From the NCBI GenBank assembly GCA_049340005.1, contig JBMPIY010000006.1: 64,000 nucleotides of DNA; one strand, given 5' to 3'. Source of the DNA: CAXBDP01 sp963974465 (GTDB lineage: Bacteria; Bacteroidota; Bacteroidia; Cytophagales; Cyclobacteriaceae). The notes under the pieces are model-generated. The model made no database searches. It was not told the DNA's origin and was given only the letters and a program-made list of their open reading frames with translations. The position numbers and the translations under genes were made by a program. Shown here in pieces: positions 8,218 through 17,049 of this stretch (positions are counted from its first letter, which is position 1; every line of letters begins with the position of its first letter).

Positions 8218-9243
8218 CTATTGCTCATTTTTATAATATTGCTTATACCACTCTACAAATTTTGTCAAACCTGTTTCGATGCTGGTAGCAGGCTTAAAAT
8301 CCACCTCCCGCATTAGGTCGTCCACATCAGCAAAGGTAGCCTCTACATCTCCATCTTGCATGGGTAAAAACTCTTTTTTAGCTTCCTTGCCCAAAGCTTT
8401 TTCCAATACCTGAATAAAGGTCAGTAACTCTACGGGTTGATTATTTCCAATATTGAATATTCGATATGGCGCAAAACTACTCGATGGGCTCGGTTTGCTT
8501 CTATCCCAGTTGGGATTTGCTATGGGTGCTTTCGGAATCAGGCGAACAATTCCTTCAACTATATCATCGATATACGTAAAGTCTCGTTTCATTTTACCCT
8601 CATTGAAAACCTTGATTGGCTCACCTTTTAATATGGCTTTTGTAAATAGAAAATAAGCCATATCTGGTCTGCCATACGGGCCGTACACAGTGAAAAAGCG
8701 CAATCCCGTTACAGGAATTTGATACAAATGGGCGTAAGTATGCGCCATGAGTTCATTACTTTTTTTGGTAGCAGCGTATAAGGAAACCGGGTGATCTACA
8801 CTATCAGTTGTGCTAAATGGCATTTTGGTATTAGCGCCATAAACCGAGCTTGAGGAAGCAAAAATTAGGTGCTTTACGGGATAGTGACGGCAAGCTTCGA
8901 GTATATTCAAAAAGCCTTGCACATTGCTTTCGATGTAAGCGTGTGGATTTTCTAAGGAATATCGAACGCCTGCTTGTGCAGCAAGGTGCACGACAAATTC
9001 AGGATTTTCACTTTTGAAAACTTCTAAAACATCTTCGGTATTCTTGAGATCAACATGATGAAATGTAAAATTAGAATCTCCTTTTAGCTGATTGAGTCTA
9101 GCGTGTTTGAGGCTTGTTTCGTAGTAGTTATTCAGATTGTCCAAACCAATTACCTGCATGCCTTGGGCTAGTAATTGACTGCTGAGATGATAACCAATAA
9201 AACCCGCAGCACCAGTTACCAATATTCTGGTATTTTCCTTCAT
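8218..9243 (-). CDS. NAD-dependent sugar-nucleotide epimerase (UDP-glucuronate 4-epimerase-like)
   Basis: 341 residues, extended SDR fold. TGAAGFIGYHLS near the start binds NAD; HLAAQAGVRYS and the catalytic YAATKKSNE (Y-x3-K) follow; RFFTVYGPYGRPDMAYFLFTKAI and FTYIDDIVEGI are strong marks of UDP-glucuronate epimerases (CapD/LpsL type). It is first in a two-gene operon with the UDP-HexNAc dehydrogenase downstream, suggesting production of an acidic nucleotide sugar. No glycosyltransferases or export genes are nearby, so the product may serve a pathway encoded elsewhere. Confidence 0.87.
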   Translation of the reverse strand: MKENTRILVTGAAGFIGYHLSSQLLAQGMQVIGLDNLNNYYETSLKHARLNQLKGDSNFTFHHVDLKNTEDVLEVFKSENPEFVVHLAAQAGVRYSLENPHAYIESNVQGFLNILEACRHYPVKHLIFASSSSVYGANTKMPFSTTDSVDHPVSLYAATKKSNELMAHTYAHLYQIPVTGLRFFTVYGPYGRPDMAYFLFTKAILKGEPIKVFNEGKMKRDFTYIDDIVEGIVRLIPKAPIANPNWDRSKPSPSSSFAPYRIFNIGNNQPVELLTFIQVLEKALGKEAKKEFLPMQDGDVEATFADVDDLMREVDFKPATSIETGLTKFVEWYKQYYKNEQ

Positions 9244-9408
9244 ATTATCTATTTCCGAAATTATAATGCAATTAACGGCAAAAATAGAAAAAAGCAGATA
9301 AGGAAGTAGAATTCTCTTTCCACGTATTATTCCTCCCGCTTATATCGAAGCCTTTATGTATCGAAAAATTTAGTGCTATATTAACCTTTGAAACCACAAT
9401 GAAATGAA

Positions 9409-10707
9409 ATGATGAAACAAAAACTATTAGCATTGGGGATGGCCTGCCTTCTTTTTGGTGGGACTTCCCTTGCGCAGCAAAACCCTAAGGTTTTCAAGGG
9501 AGCCACTATCCATACTGTGTCGGGCGACCCTATTGAGAATGGGGTATTAATTGTGCAAAACGGAAAAATCACCGCTGTAGGTGGAGCTCAAACGAATATT
9601 CCATCAAATGCAGAAATAATTGATGTAAGTGGAAAGGTAATTTTACCTGGACTGGTTGATACGCATACGCACTTGGGTGAAGGTTCGGGTGGTGATGGTT
9701 CCTCGGCGCTCAATCCTGATGTTCGTATTTATGATGCCATAAATGCTCGTAGTGATGGCTTTAATAGAGCATTAGCCGGTGGAATTACTACAGTGAATGC
9801 CATGCCAGGTTCAGGTCATTTGATGAGTGGCCAAACAGTTTATTTGAAAATGCGTGAGGCTCGTACGATCGATGATTTGATCATTACCAACAGAGAAGGC
9901 GTATTTGGCGGAATGAAAATGGCAAATGGTACCAACCCGATAAGGTCTATGGGCCCATTTCCAGGAACAAGAGCCAAGAGTGCAGCAATGGCTCGTGATT
10001 TATTTGTGAAAGCTCAAGAGTATAAATCCAAGGTAGAAAAAGCGGGAGGTGATGCGACTAAAATGCCCGAGCGAAATCTGCAAATGGAAGCAATGATGGA
10101 AATATTGGAAGGTAAGCGAATCGTCCATTTCCACACCCACCGCCACGATGATATTATGACAGCAATTCGTCTTTCTCAGGAATTTGATTTTCGTCTTGTA
10201 CTACATCACGTAAGTGAAGCTTGGAAAGTAGCAGAAGAAATTGCCAAAGCTGGCGTACATGCTTCTATTATTTATCTGGACTCACCGGGTGGTAAATTGG
10301 AAGCAGTAGATTTGCGCCCAACCAATGGTCGTGAACTTGAAAAGTATGGTGCCAATGTAGCTTTCCATACCGATGATGGTATTTCAGATTCACGCTTTTT
10401 TATCAGACAAGCTGCTTTTTCTGTAAAAGAAGGCATGTCCAGAAAAGCCGCCATCGAAGCATTAACCATTGCAGGAGCTAGAATGATGGATCTTGACGAT
10501 CGTATTGGGACACTAGACAAGGGAAAAGATGCTGATTTTATCATCCTTTCAGGTGATCCATTCAGTGTATATACTCGTGTAGAGCAAACTTGGGTAGAAG
10601 GGCAAAAGAGATTTGATCTAGCAAACCCAGAAGACAGCTCATTTGCCAGTGGAGGCTACGATGTATATAGATCGAATATGCATATTCATCATCACCTAGA
10701 AAATTAA
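9409..10707 (+). CDS. Exported amidohydrolase, catalytically complete
   Basis: 432 residues with a signal peptide (MMKQKLLALGMACLLFGGTSLAQQ). The amidohydrolase/imidazolonepropionase-like metal site is present: VDTHTHLG (H86, H88), HFHTHRHDD, LVLHHVSEAW and the catalytic Asp of AFHTDDGISD. A family C-terminal segment GTLDKGKDADFIILSGDP completes it. The substrate is unknown; exported members in this phylum are often annotated as peptidase/prolidase-like. The stop is followed 10 bp later by a second, related gene that has lost these residues, so the pair is very likely cotranscribed. Confidence 0.9.
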   Translation: MMKQKLLALGMACLLFGGTSLAQQNPKVFKGATIHTVSGDPIENGVLIVQNGKITAVGGAQTNIPSNAEIIDVSGKVILPGLVDTHTHLGEGSGGDGSSALNPDVRIYDAINARSDGFNRALAGGITTVNAMPGSGHLMSGQTVYLKMREARTIDDLIITNREGVFGGMKMANGTNPIRSMGPFPGTRAKSAAMARDLFVKAQEYKSKVEKAGGDATKMPERNLQMEAMMEILEGKRIVHFHTHRHDDIMTAIRLSQEFDFRLVLHHVSEAWKVAEEIAKAGVHASIIYLDSPGGKLEAVDLRPTNGRELEKYGANVAFHTDDGISDSRFFIRQAAFSVKEGMSRKAAIEALTIAGARMMDLDDRIGTLDKGKDADFIILSGDPFSVYTRVEQTWVEGQKRFDLANPEDSSFASGGYDVYRSNMHIHHHLEN

Positions 10708-10717
10708 GAATAAGAAA

Positions 10718-11938
10718 ATGAAAAAGTTTAATATATATAGAATTGCATGTTTGCTAATGCTCGGCATGTTACCCATGTTAGCAAATGCACAAATTGCAGT
10801 GAAAGCCGAAACGATTTATACCATGGAAGGTCAGGCCATTTCCAATGGTGTAATTTTGATCAGAGATGGAAAAATCCAGCAAGTGGGAACTGCTGCTCAA
10901 GTAAGTATCCCATCGGGCTATAAAGTGCACGAAGCAAAAGTTGTAACACCAGGACTTGTAGATGGTCACTCGGTGGTTGGTTTGGCGGGGATTTTAAATG
11001 CGCCCGGTGATCAAGATCAACTGGAAAAATCATCACCAATTCAGCCAGACTTAAGAGCAATTGATGCCTACAATGCAAGAGAGGCCTTAGTAGGTTATGT
11101 TCGCAGCCAAGGAGTTACCACAATGCATACAGGCCATGGTACGGGCGCAATCATAAGCGGCCAAACGATGGTAGTGAAAACTGTAGGCGAAAATATAGAT
11201 GAGGTAACCTTAGTTCCTGAGAAAATGCTTGCCATGACCTTGGGTACAATGACAACCGGTAATTTCAGTTCGCCAGGCACAAAAGCCAAGGTAATTGCCA
11301 TGCTCAGAACAGAGCTACTTAAGGCGCAAAGCTATCTCAAGAAAATGGAAGATAGCGACCCAGCAAAGCATCCTTCGAGAGATTTGAAAATGGAAGCACT
11401 TGCGAAACTCCTGAAAGGAGAGACCAAAGCGCTAATCACGGCAAATACAGCTTCCGATATTCAAGCTGCTCTTCGTTTGAAGGAGGAATTTGGTTTCAAA
11501 CTAGTATTAGATGGAGCTGCTGAAGCTTACAATTTTATAGAAGAAATTAAAGCTTCTGGAGCTGAAGTTACCATCCACCCAACAATGGCTCGCTCAACGG
11601 GAGATATGAAAAATATGAATATGGAAACGGCAGGGAAATTAGCAAGTGCCGGTATTCCGGTTAGCTTGCAGAGTGGTTTCGAAGGCTATGTGCCTAAAGC
11701 CAGAGTCATTCGTTTCGAAGCTGCCGAAGCTGTGAAATTTGGAATGGATTATAATGAAGCATTAAAATCGATTACCATCAATCCAGCCAAGATTCTTGGT
11801 TTGGATGCCAGAGTTGGTTCAATCAAAGCCGGTAAAGATGCGGACTTGGTATTGTACGATGGCGATCCATTCGAATACCTTACTAATGTATGCATAGTGA
11901 TGATCAACGGAGAAGTGGTTGAATCACAATGTGATTGA
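10718..11938 (+). CDS. Exported amidohydrolase paralogue lacking metal ligands
   Basis: 406 residues, signal peptide ending LANAQ. The fold is clearly the same as the upstream gene, e.g. RDGKIQQVG, TPGLVDG and the C-terminal GSIKAGKDADLVLYDGDPF. But VDTHTH has become VDGHSV (only H84 kept), the HFHTH strand is ALITANTAS, the LHHVSEAW strand is LDGAAEAY, and HTDDG is SLQSGFEG. It therefore cannot bind the usual metals. The reading frame is intact and well kept, so it is not a pseudogene; a structural or regulatory partner of the upstream enzyme is the simplest reading. A strong terminator follows. Confidence 0.87.
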   Translation: MKKFNIYRIACLLMLGMLPMLANAQIAVKAETIYTMEGQAISNGVILIRDGKIQQVGTAAQVSIPSGYKVHEAKVVTPGLVDGHSVVGLAGILNAPGDQDQLEKSSPIQPDLRAIDAYNAREALVGYVRSQGVTTMHTGHGTGAIISGQTMVVKTVGENIDEVTLVPEKMLAMTLGTMTTGNFSSPGTKAKVIAMLRTELLKAQSYLKKMEDSDPAKHPSRDLKMEALAKLLKGETKALITANTASDIQAALRLKEEFGFKLVLDGAAEAYNFIEEIKASGAEVTIHPTMARSTGDMKNMNMETAGKLASAGIPVSLQSGFEGYVPKARVIRFEAAEAVKFGMDYNEALKSITINPAKILGLDARVGSIKAGKDADLVLYDGDPFEYLTNVCIVMINGEVVESQCD

Positions 11939-11961
11939 TTACTGAAATAAAATCTGATAGG

Positions 11962-11988
11962 AAAAGGGAGGCAACTGGCCTCCCTTTT
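11962..11988 (+). terminator. Rho-independent terminator of the amidohydrolase pair
   Basis: AAAAGGGAGGC and GCCTCCCTTTT form an 11-bp stem with a 5-nt loop, followed by a T tract, 24 bp after the second amidohydrolase stop. Confidence 0.88.
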
Positions 11989-12007
11989 TTATTTCCTTTC
12001 GCTGATA

Positions 12008-13752
12008 TTAATATTCGGGATCAAGCCCAAATTTATCAGCCATTTCTCTAAGAAGCGGATGCTTTTCTAGTAGGAAGGTGAATTTCTCAGAACTTGTATA
12101 AGGTCTGCGTTCTTTAGCTTCTTCCTCGTTGATTTCAGCTTCAAGTACAATCTTTCTATTCTGATTTTGATGTTTCAAATGCTCCATCAAATCCACCTTG
12201 AAATCTTCGAGAATTCCCTCCTCAATATTATTAATCAGATTGATTACAACCTTGTGTTCTTCAACCAGTCGTATTTTTTTGTTGGCAAATGTTTGAAGCA
12301 ATGCTTTACCATTGTCTTTTCTTTTTTCGAAAAACTGTAGCCAAGTTTCTTGCAACTTCTCAATGGTGAGGGGAAGATCTTCCTTGATATTTAAACTAGA
12401 ATTTTCTTCTTCCTTTACTTCATTTTCAGCATTTATTGCAGCGTCGTTTTTGGATGGAATCGTCGGTATTTTTTTTAGAGAAAGGCTAACTTTCTTCTTT
12501 GCCGGGGTGTTTACTTCAGGCCTTTTGGCAGAAGGAGCAGGAGGAGTGTTTTCTGCTTTAGGTACTTCTACTGGCTTGTTTGAGCTCTCAGTAGCATCAT
12601 CAGCTATTTTTTTTTTAATACCGGCTCCGATTGAGCAAGAAAAGCAAGTTGAATAGCATCTTTTACGTGAGCCATTTTCAACAAGTAAATTTCCAAATGC
12701 AATCGCTGATTTCTGCTAGCTTTATATTGCAGATCACATTGATTAGCCAAGTTGATACAGCTTAGCAAAAAGGAGATGGAAGTTTTCTGCGCTTGTTGGA
12801 TATAGAGTTCTTTTACACCGTCGCTCATTTCAAGGAGCTTATGGGTGCGTTCATCTTTACAAACCATTAGATTGCGGAAATGCTCTGCTAAGCCTGTAAT
12901 AAAATGATGCCCGTCGAAGCCTTTCTTAAGAATGTCATCCAGCGTAAGTAAAATAGCTGAATTATCACCTGCAAGCAATTGATCTGTGGCTTTCAAATAA
13001 TAATCATAATCAAGAATATGGAGGTTTTCTACTACTCGATCGTATTTTACTTTACGATCAGATGAGTAGGTAACAATTAAATCGAAAAGTGAAAGTGCAT
13101 CCCTCAATGCGCCATCAGCCTTTTGAGCAATTAGGTGTAAAGCTTCATCCTCAGCTTCGATATTCTCCTGATCTGCTATGGCACGTAGGTGCATTACAAT
13201 CTCCTTCACCTGTATCCGATTGAAATCGAAAATCTGACAGCGCGATAGAATAGTTGGAATAATCTTATGCTTCTCTGTAGTTGCCAATATGAAAATGGCA
13301 TAGGAAGGAGGCTCTTCCAAGGTTTTCAAAAAAGCATTAAATGCTTGATTGGAAAGCATGTGAACCTCATCAATAATGTAGATTTTGTACTTACCATTCT
13401 GTGGGCCATATCGTACTTGATCTACCAAGTTTCTAATATCTTCTACGGAGTTATTAGAAGCAGCATCTAGCTCCCGAATATTGAGCGAGGCACCTGTATT
13501 GAAACTCAAGCAAGAGTCGCACTCATTGCAAGGCTCCATATCAGCTGATGGATTTTTGCAATTGATGGTTTTGGCCAATATTCTAGCGCAGGTAGTTTTA
13601 CCAACACCTCTTGGTCCACAAAACAAGAATGCCTGAGCAAGCTGATTATTTTGAATTGCGTTTTTTAAAGTGGTAGTAATATGCTCTTGTCCTATTACCG
13701 AAGAGAAAGTATTAGGGCGATATTTTCTAGCCGAAACAACAAAATTTTCCAT
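12008..13752 (-). CDS. dnaX: DNA polymerase III tau subunit, made by -1 shift at A10
   Basis: The zero-frame dnaX product stops at residue 382. Shifting to the -1 frame at the A10 run (12607-12616) reads on without a stop through IADDATESSNKPVE, a Pro/Lys/Glu-rich linker, then LTIEKLQETWLQFFEKRK and a C-terminal domain ending KFGLDPEY, giving about 581 residues. The linker and the C-terminal domain are what a tau subunit carries to bind polymerase and helicase. One extra A in the mRNA or a -1 ribosomal slip would both produce it. The C-terminal region starts no ORF with its own credible start. The alternative, a single-base sequencing or assembly error in a homopolymer, cannot be excluded. 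Confidence 0.85.
12604..13752 (-). CDS. dnaX: DNA polymerase III gamma subunit (zero-frame dnaX product)
   Basis: 382 residues. AAA+ clamp-loader ATPase: RKYRPNTFSSVIGQEH at the N-terminus, Walker A GPRGVGKTT (about 45-53), zinc-binding CNECDSC, Walker B IIDEVHMLS (about 125), sensor 1 LATTEKHKI, and LSRCQIFDF with the SRC arginine finger. It ends EPVLKKK followed by TAG directly after the A10 run, giving a truncated gamma-like form that lacks the polymerase- and helicase-binding regions. Same gene and start as tau. Confidence 0.9.
   Translation of the reverse strand: MENFVVSARKYRPNTFSSVIGQEHITTTLKNAIQNNQLAQAFLFCGPRGVGKTTCARILAKTINCKNPSADMEPCNECDSCLSFNTGASLNIRELDAASNNSVEDIRNLVDQVRYGPQNGKYKIYIIDEVHMLSNQAFNAFLKTLEEPPSYAIFILATTEKHKIIPTILSRCQIFDFNRIQVKEIVMHLRAIADQENIEAEDEALHLIAQKADGALRDALSLFDLIVTYSSDRKVKYDRVVENLHILDYDYYLKATDQLLAGDNSAILLTLDDILKKGFDGHHFITGLAEHFRNLMVCKDERTHKLLEMSDGVKELYIQQAQKTSISFLLSCINLANQCDLQYKASRNQRLHLEIYLLKMAHVKDAIQLAFLAQSEPVLKKK
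12607..12616 (-). promoter_or_regulatory. A10 slippery run in dnaX
   Basis: On the coding strand the sequence is TTA followed by nine further A and then TAG, ten A in all. The run directly precedes the zero-frame stop, and the -1 frame is open on both sides. Runs of nine or more A support RNA-polymerase slippage in Thermus dnaX, and A AAA AAG supports ribosomal frameshifting in E. coli dnaX. Only a weak hairpin (TAGC-TGATGAT-GCTA) follows, which favours transcriptional slippage over a structure-stimulated ribosomal shift. Confidence 0.75.
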
Positions 13753-13871
13753 CGTTGCAAGATAAAGAAAATGACTTCAACTTGGAGAGATTATATATGA
13801 AATTTGGCAGTATTCATTCAATTTTCGAAACCAATTAACCTATTCCTCCCGCTACATTATCGTAAATGAAA

Positions 13872-13906
13872 AAAGCGATTGATTCAAAATGTGAATCAAT
13901 CGCTTT
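13872..13906 (-). terminator. Strong terminator downstream of the Nfu-type gene
   Basis: Perfect 15-bp inverted repeat AAAGCGATTGATTCA with a 5-nt loop; on the minus strand it is followed by a run of T. It lies 24 bp past the stop of the Fe-S protein gene and separates it from dnaX. Confidence 0.88.
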
Positions 13907-13930
13907 GTAAATATCTTCTTTTGATTTTCG

Positions 13931-14515
13931 TTATGCTCCTTCTGCAACCACTTCTTTTACTTCATTCGGCAGCATTCTTTTTAGCAGATTTTCTATACCT
14001 GCTTTCAATGTAATTGTAGATGAAGGACATCCACTGCATGAGCCTTGAAGCAATACTTTTACTACACCATCATTAAATGAGTGAAAGCCAATAGCGCCGC
14101 CATCTTGCTCCACAGCCGGACGGATATATTCATCTAAGATACCTTTGATTTTCTTTACCGTTTCGGAGTCACTTTCATCAAACAGCGGATCTTTGCTCAA
14201 ATCTTCCTGAATCACAGCTTTGCCTGATTCTAGATATTTTTTCACATGATCTCTAATGAAATCTTGCACATCCATCCATTCGACTTCGGCTTTTTTTGTA
14301 ACGGTGATAAAGTTACTCATCACAAATACACGTTCCACGAAGGCATAATTGAAGAGTTCTTGAGCCAATGGGCAATTTTCGGCACTTTCCAATGTTGGAT
14401 AGTCGAAGCTCATGCCTTCAGGCACCAACATAAAATTGGCGACAAATTTTAATGAGTTTGGATTTGGGTTTGACTCCAAGTAAATGGTAACCGCTCTTTT
14501 ATATTCTTTCAGCAT
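13931..14515 (-). CDS. Nfu-type iron-sulfur cluster scaffold/carrier
   Basis: 194 residues in two parts. Residues about 8-95 form an Nfu N-terminal domain (TIYLESNPNPNSLKFVANFML, then FVERVFVMSNFITVTKK). Residues about 118-190 are the NifU C-terminal domain: LDEYIRPAVEQDGGAIGF and VLLQGSCSGCPSSTITLK with the CxxC that holds a bridging 4Fe-4S cluster. The protein transfers Fe-S clusters to apoenzymes. It is a single-gene unit with its own terminator. Confidence 0.94.
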   Translation of the reverse strand: MLKEYKRAVTIYLESNPNPNSLKFVANFMLVPEGMSFDYPTLESAENCPLAQELFNYAFVERVFVMSNFITVTKKAEVEWMDVQDFIRDHVKKYLESGKAVIQEDLSKDPLFDESDSETVKKIKGILDEYIRPAVEQDGGAIGFHSFNDGVVKVLLQGSCSGCPSSTITLKAGIENLLKRMLPNEVKEVVAEGA

Positions 14516-14572
14516 AGTAATTCATTTTTAGAAACAACAAAATCAATCTTAATAAGTTCTGTTGCTCGAGAA

Positions 14573-15886
14573 TTATGCAGTTTTGTCTGTTTCTACATTT
14601 TCGTAACCTGGCGTGGTGGAGGTATCGAGCATATCTTCACTATGCGCTACCACCATTGTCACTGTGGCATCACCCGTAACGTTTACCACAGTACGACACA
14701 TATCGAGTGGCCTATCTACCGCAAGGATCAATGCCAAGCCGGCAGGATCAAGTCCAACAGATTCTAATACGATAATAAGCATGATAATACCTGCACTTGG
14801 TACGGCTGCTGCGCCGACCGAAGCTAATACTGCGGTAAGCAAAATAGTAATTTGCTGACCAATACTTAAATCTAAACCAAATGCTTGCGCAATAAATACG
14901 GCAGATACACCTTGGTGAATACTTGTGCCATCCATGTTAACAGTAGCGCCGAGCGGGAGGACAAAGCTGGAAATCTCTTCCTTTACACCTAGATTTTTCT
15001 CCACACAATCCATTGTTACAGGCAGAGTGGCAGCACTGGAACTGGTTGAGAAGGCTAAGATTTGTGCAGGTAAAATGGCTTTGAAAAAGCCGAAATAGCT
15101 TGTTTTGGTAAACATCTTAAAGATGAGTGGATAGATAACAAACACCATCATTGCCAAACCGAGGATTACGTTTCCGCTATACACACCAAGTGCACCTAGG
15201 AGATTGAGATCTAAGTTTAAACTTGCCAAAAGGGCAAACACACCCAATGGGGCATAGAGCATAATAAAATCCACGATTTTTAATATGATGGAATTTACTC
15301 CATCAAAAAAGGCCTTTACTGTAGCAACCTTTTTGGGTGGTGACATTACCATAGCTACGCCAAATAATATTGCAAAGAATATTACTTGAAGCATGTTGGT
15401 ATTATTGGTAAGTGCAAAAAAGAGATTATCGGGCACTATATTCACTAAAGTATCCAATGGGCCGGCATCAGTTACGCCTTCAGCGCCTTGGATTCGTGTG
15501 TCCATATCGGAAGCGTAAGCTGCTCTCAATTCCTCCCGCTTACTTGGGTCTAAGAATTTGCCGGGCTTAATAATATTAACCGAAACCAAACCTATTACTA
15601 CAGCGATTACCGTGGTAGCCAAATAGAATATAATAGTTTTGCTTCCAATTCGGCTAAGCTTGGATACATCTGTAAGATTGGAAATTCCATCAATTAGGGA
15701 AACCAAAACCAACGGAATGGCTATGAGCTTAAGTGAATTTATAAATATGGTACCGAATGGCTTTATCCAGTCAGCTGTGAAATCTACCAGTCCAAATGAC
15801 GGTGCAACGAGTCCCCAAACTAAGCCCAGCCCCATACCAATTAGTATTTTGGCATATAATGGCATAGGTTTTTTTTCCTTCAGCAT
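14573..15886 (-). CDS. Dicarboxylate/amino acid:cation symporter (DAACS family)
   Basis: 437 residues, about eight membrane segments and two re-entrant loops. Family marks are the serine-rich hairpin FSTSSSAATLPVTM, the GATVNMDGTSIHQG segment (NMDGT in TM7) and the RPLDMCRTVVNVTGDA segment in TM8 that binds the substrate. It imports glutamate, aspartate or C4-dicarboxylates with Na+ or H+. Substrate cannot be fixed by reading. An unusual 45-residue periplasmic insertion (about 115-160) is seen, as in several Bacteroidota members. Confidence 0.92.
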   Translation of the reverse strand: MLKEKKPMPLYAKILIGMGLGLVWGLVAPSFGLVDFTADWIKPFGTIFINSLKLIAIPLVLVSLIDGISNLTDVSKLSRIGSKTIIFYLATTVIAVVIGLVSVNIIKPGKFLDPSKREELRAAYASDMDTRIQGAEGVTDAGPLDTLVNIVPDNLFFALTNNTNMLQVIFFAILFGVAMVMSPPKKVATVKAFFDGVNSIILKIVDFIMLYAPLGVFALLASLNLDLNLLGALGVYSGNVILGLAMMVFVIYPLIFKMFTKTSYFGFFKAILPAQILAFSTSSSAATLPVTMDCVEKNLGVKEEISSFVLPLGATVNMDGTSIHQGVSAVFIAQAFGLDLSIGQQITILLTAVLASVGAAAVPSAGIIMLIIVLESVGLDPAGLALILAVDRPLDMCRTVVNVTGDATVTMVVAHSEDMLDTSTTPGYENVETDKTA

Positions 15887-15969
15887 ATATTTAATCTAAA
15901 TAGGCTACAAAATAGAAATACGAAAGCTATTGATTGCTCTGCTGCGAATGTCACAACACACAAACAAGC

Positions 15970-17046
15970 CTACAATTTTGAAATTTTATTCCTTAAATAA
16001 AAATCTGCTATGACGATTGCAGCCATTGCTTCGACTATTGGTACTGCACGTGGCACTACGCAAGGGTCGTGACGTCCTTTTCCGCTTACAGTTGTTGTAT
16101 TGCCTTGCTCATCCACACTTTCTTGATCTTGCATTAATGTAGCCACAGGTTTGAAAGCCACACGGAAATAAATATCCTGGCCGTTGCTGATGCCACCTTG
16201 AATGCCACCGCTATGATTGCTTGTAGTTATTATTTTATCGCCTTCTTTTTTGAAAAGATCATTATGAGCAGATCCATTCATTTCTACTCCTTCGAAGCCG
16301 CTGCCGTATTCGAAGCCTTTTACTGCATTGATGCTTAGCATGGCTTTGCCTAATTCGGCATGCAGTCTATCGAATACTGGTTCGCCAAGTCCGGTAGGCA
16401 CTCCTTTGATTACCCCCGTAATCACTCCACCAATGGTGTCTCGATTTTTACGGGTGGTGTCTATCAGCTCGATCATTTTTTCGGCCATTGCTGCATCCGG
16501 ACAGCGGACGATATTATTCTCGATACTTTCTAGATCCAATTCCTGATAGGGTTTCTCAAGTTTGAGCTTGCCCACTTGTGAGACATAGGCTTGGCAAGTA
16601 ATGTTTTGTGTATTGAGGAGCAATTGAGCTACAGCACCAGCGGCTACTCTTGCCGCAGTTTCTCTTGCAGATGACCTTCCGCCACCACGATAATCACGCA
16701 CGCCATATTTTTCGCTATAGGTGAAATCGGCGTGGGAGGGACGGAATTTGTCCGCAATGTGGCTATAATCATTGCTTTTGGCATCGGCATTAGGAATCAA
16801 CAACATTATCGGAGTTCCTGTGCTTTTGCCTTCGAATACACCAGAGAGGACTTGAAAAACGTCATTTTCCTTGCGCTGCGTGGTGATGCGAGACTGCCCA
16901 GGTTTCCGCTTTTCTAATTGCGCTTGAATAAATTCCTCGTCAATTTCTAAGCCTGCCGGGCAGCCGTCTATTACTACGCCAATAGCTGGGCCATGTGATT
17001 CACCAAAAGTTGTAATGCGAAATAGCTTACCGTACGTATTGGACAT
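15970..17046 (-). CDS. aroC: Chorismate synthase
   Basis: 358 residues, full length. Signatures: GESHGPAIGVVIDGCPAG near the N-terminus, RPSHADFTYSEKYGVRDYRGGGRSSARETAARVAAGA (FMN-binding, about 104-138), and SGKGRHDPCVVPRAVPIVEAM at the C-terminus. It converts 5-enolpyruvylshikimate 3-phosphate to chorismate using reduced FMN, the last common step to aromatic amino acids. The stop of batD lies only 3 bp upstream of its start, so the two are very likely cotranscribed although functionally unrelated. Confidence 0.97.
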   Translation of the reverse strand: MSNTYGKLFRITTFGESHGPAIGVVIDGCPAGLEIDEEFIQAQLEKRKPGQSRITTQRKENDVFQVLSGVFEGKSTGTPIMLLIPNADAKSNDYSHIADKFRPSHADFTYSEKYGVRDYRGGGRSSARETAARVAAGAVAQLLLNTQNITCQAYVSQVGKLKLEKPYQELDLESIENNIVRCPDAAMAEKMIELIDTTRKNRDTIGGVITGVIKGVPTGLGEPVFDRLHAELGKAMLSINAVKGFEYGSGFEGVEMNGSAHNDLFKKEGDKIITTSNHSGGIQGGISNGQDIYFRVAFKPVATLMQDQESVDEQGNTTTVSGKGRHDPCVVPRAVPIVEAMAAIVIADFYLRNKISKL

Positions 17047-17049
17047 TCT

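Noticed and set aside
12008..12355. Separate 115-codon gene downstream of dnaX
   Set aside because: The frame continues upstream without stop to the A10 run and reads as the tau C-terminal part, so it is not an independent gene.
12312..12656. Plus-strand ORF of 114 codons opposite dnaX
   Set aside because: Low-complexity antisense shadow of the Lys/Glu-rich tau linker; no homologue recognised and it would lie across the dnaX A10 run.
16732..16739. GTGGGAGG in aroC as an octamer copy
   Set aside because: It is one mismatch away and coincides with the conserved H-A-D segment of chorismate synthase, so protein constraint explains it.
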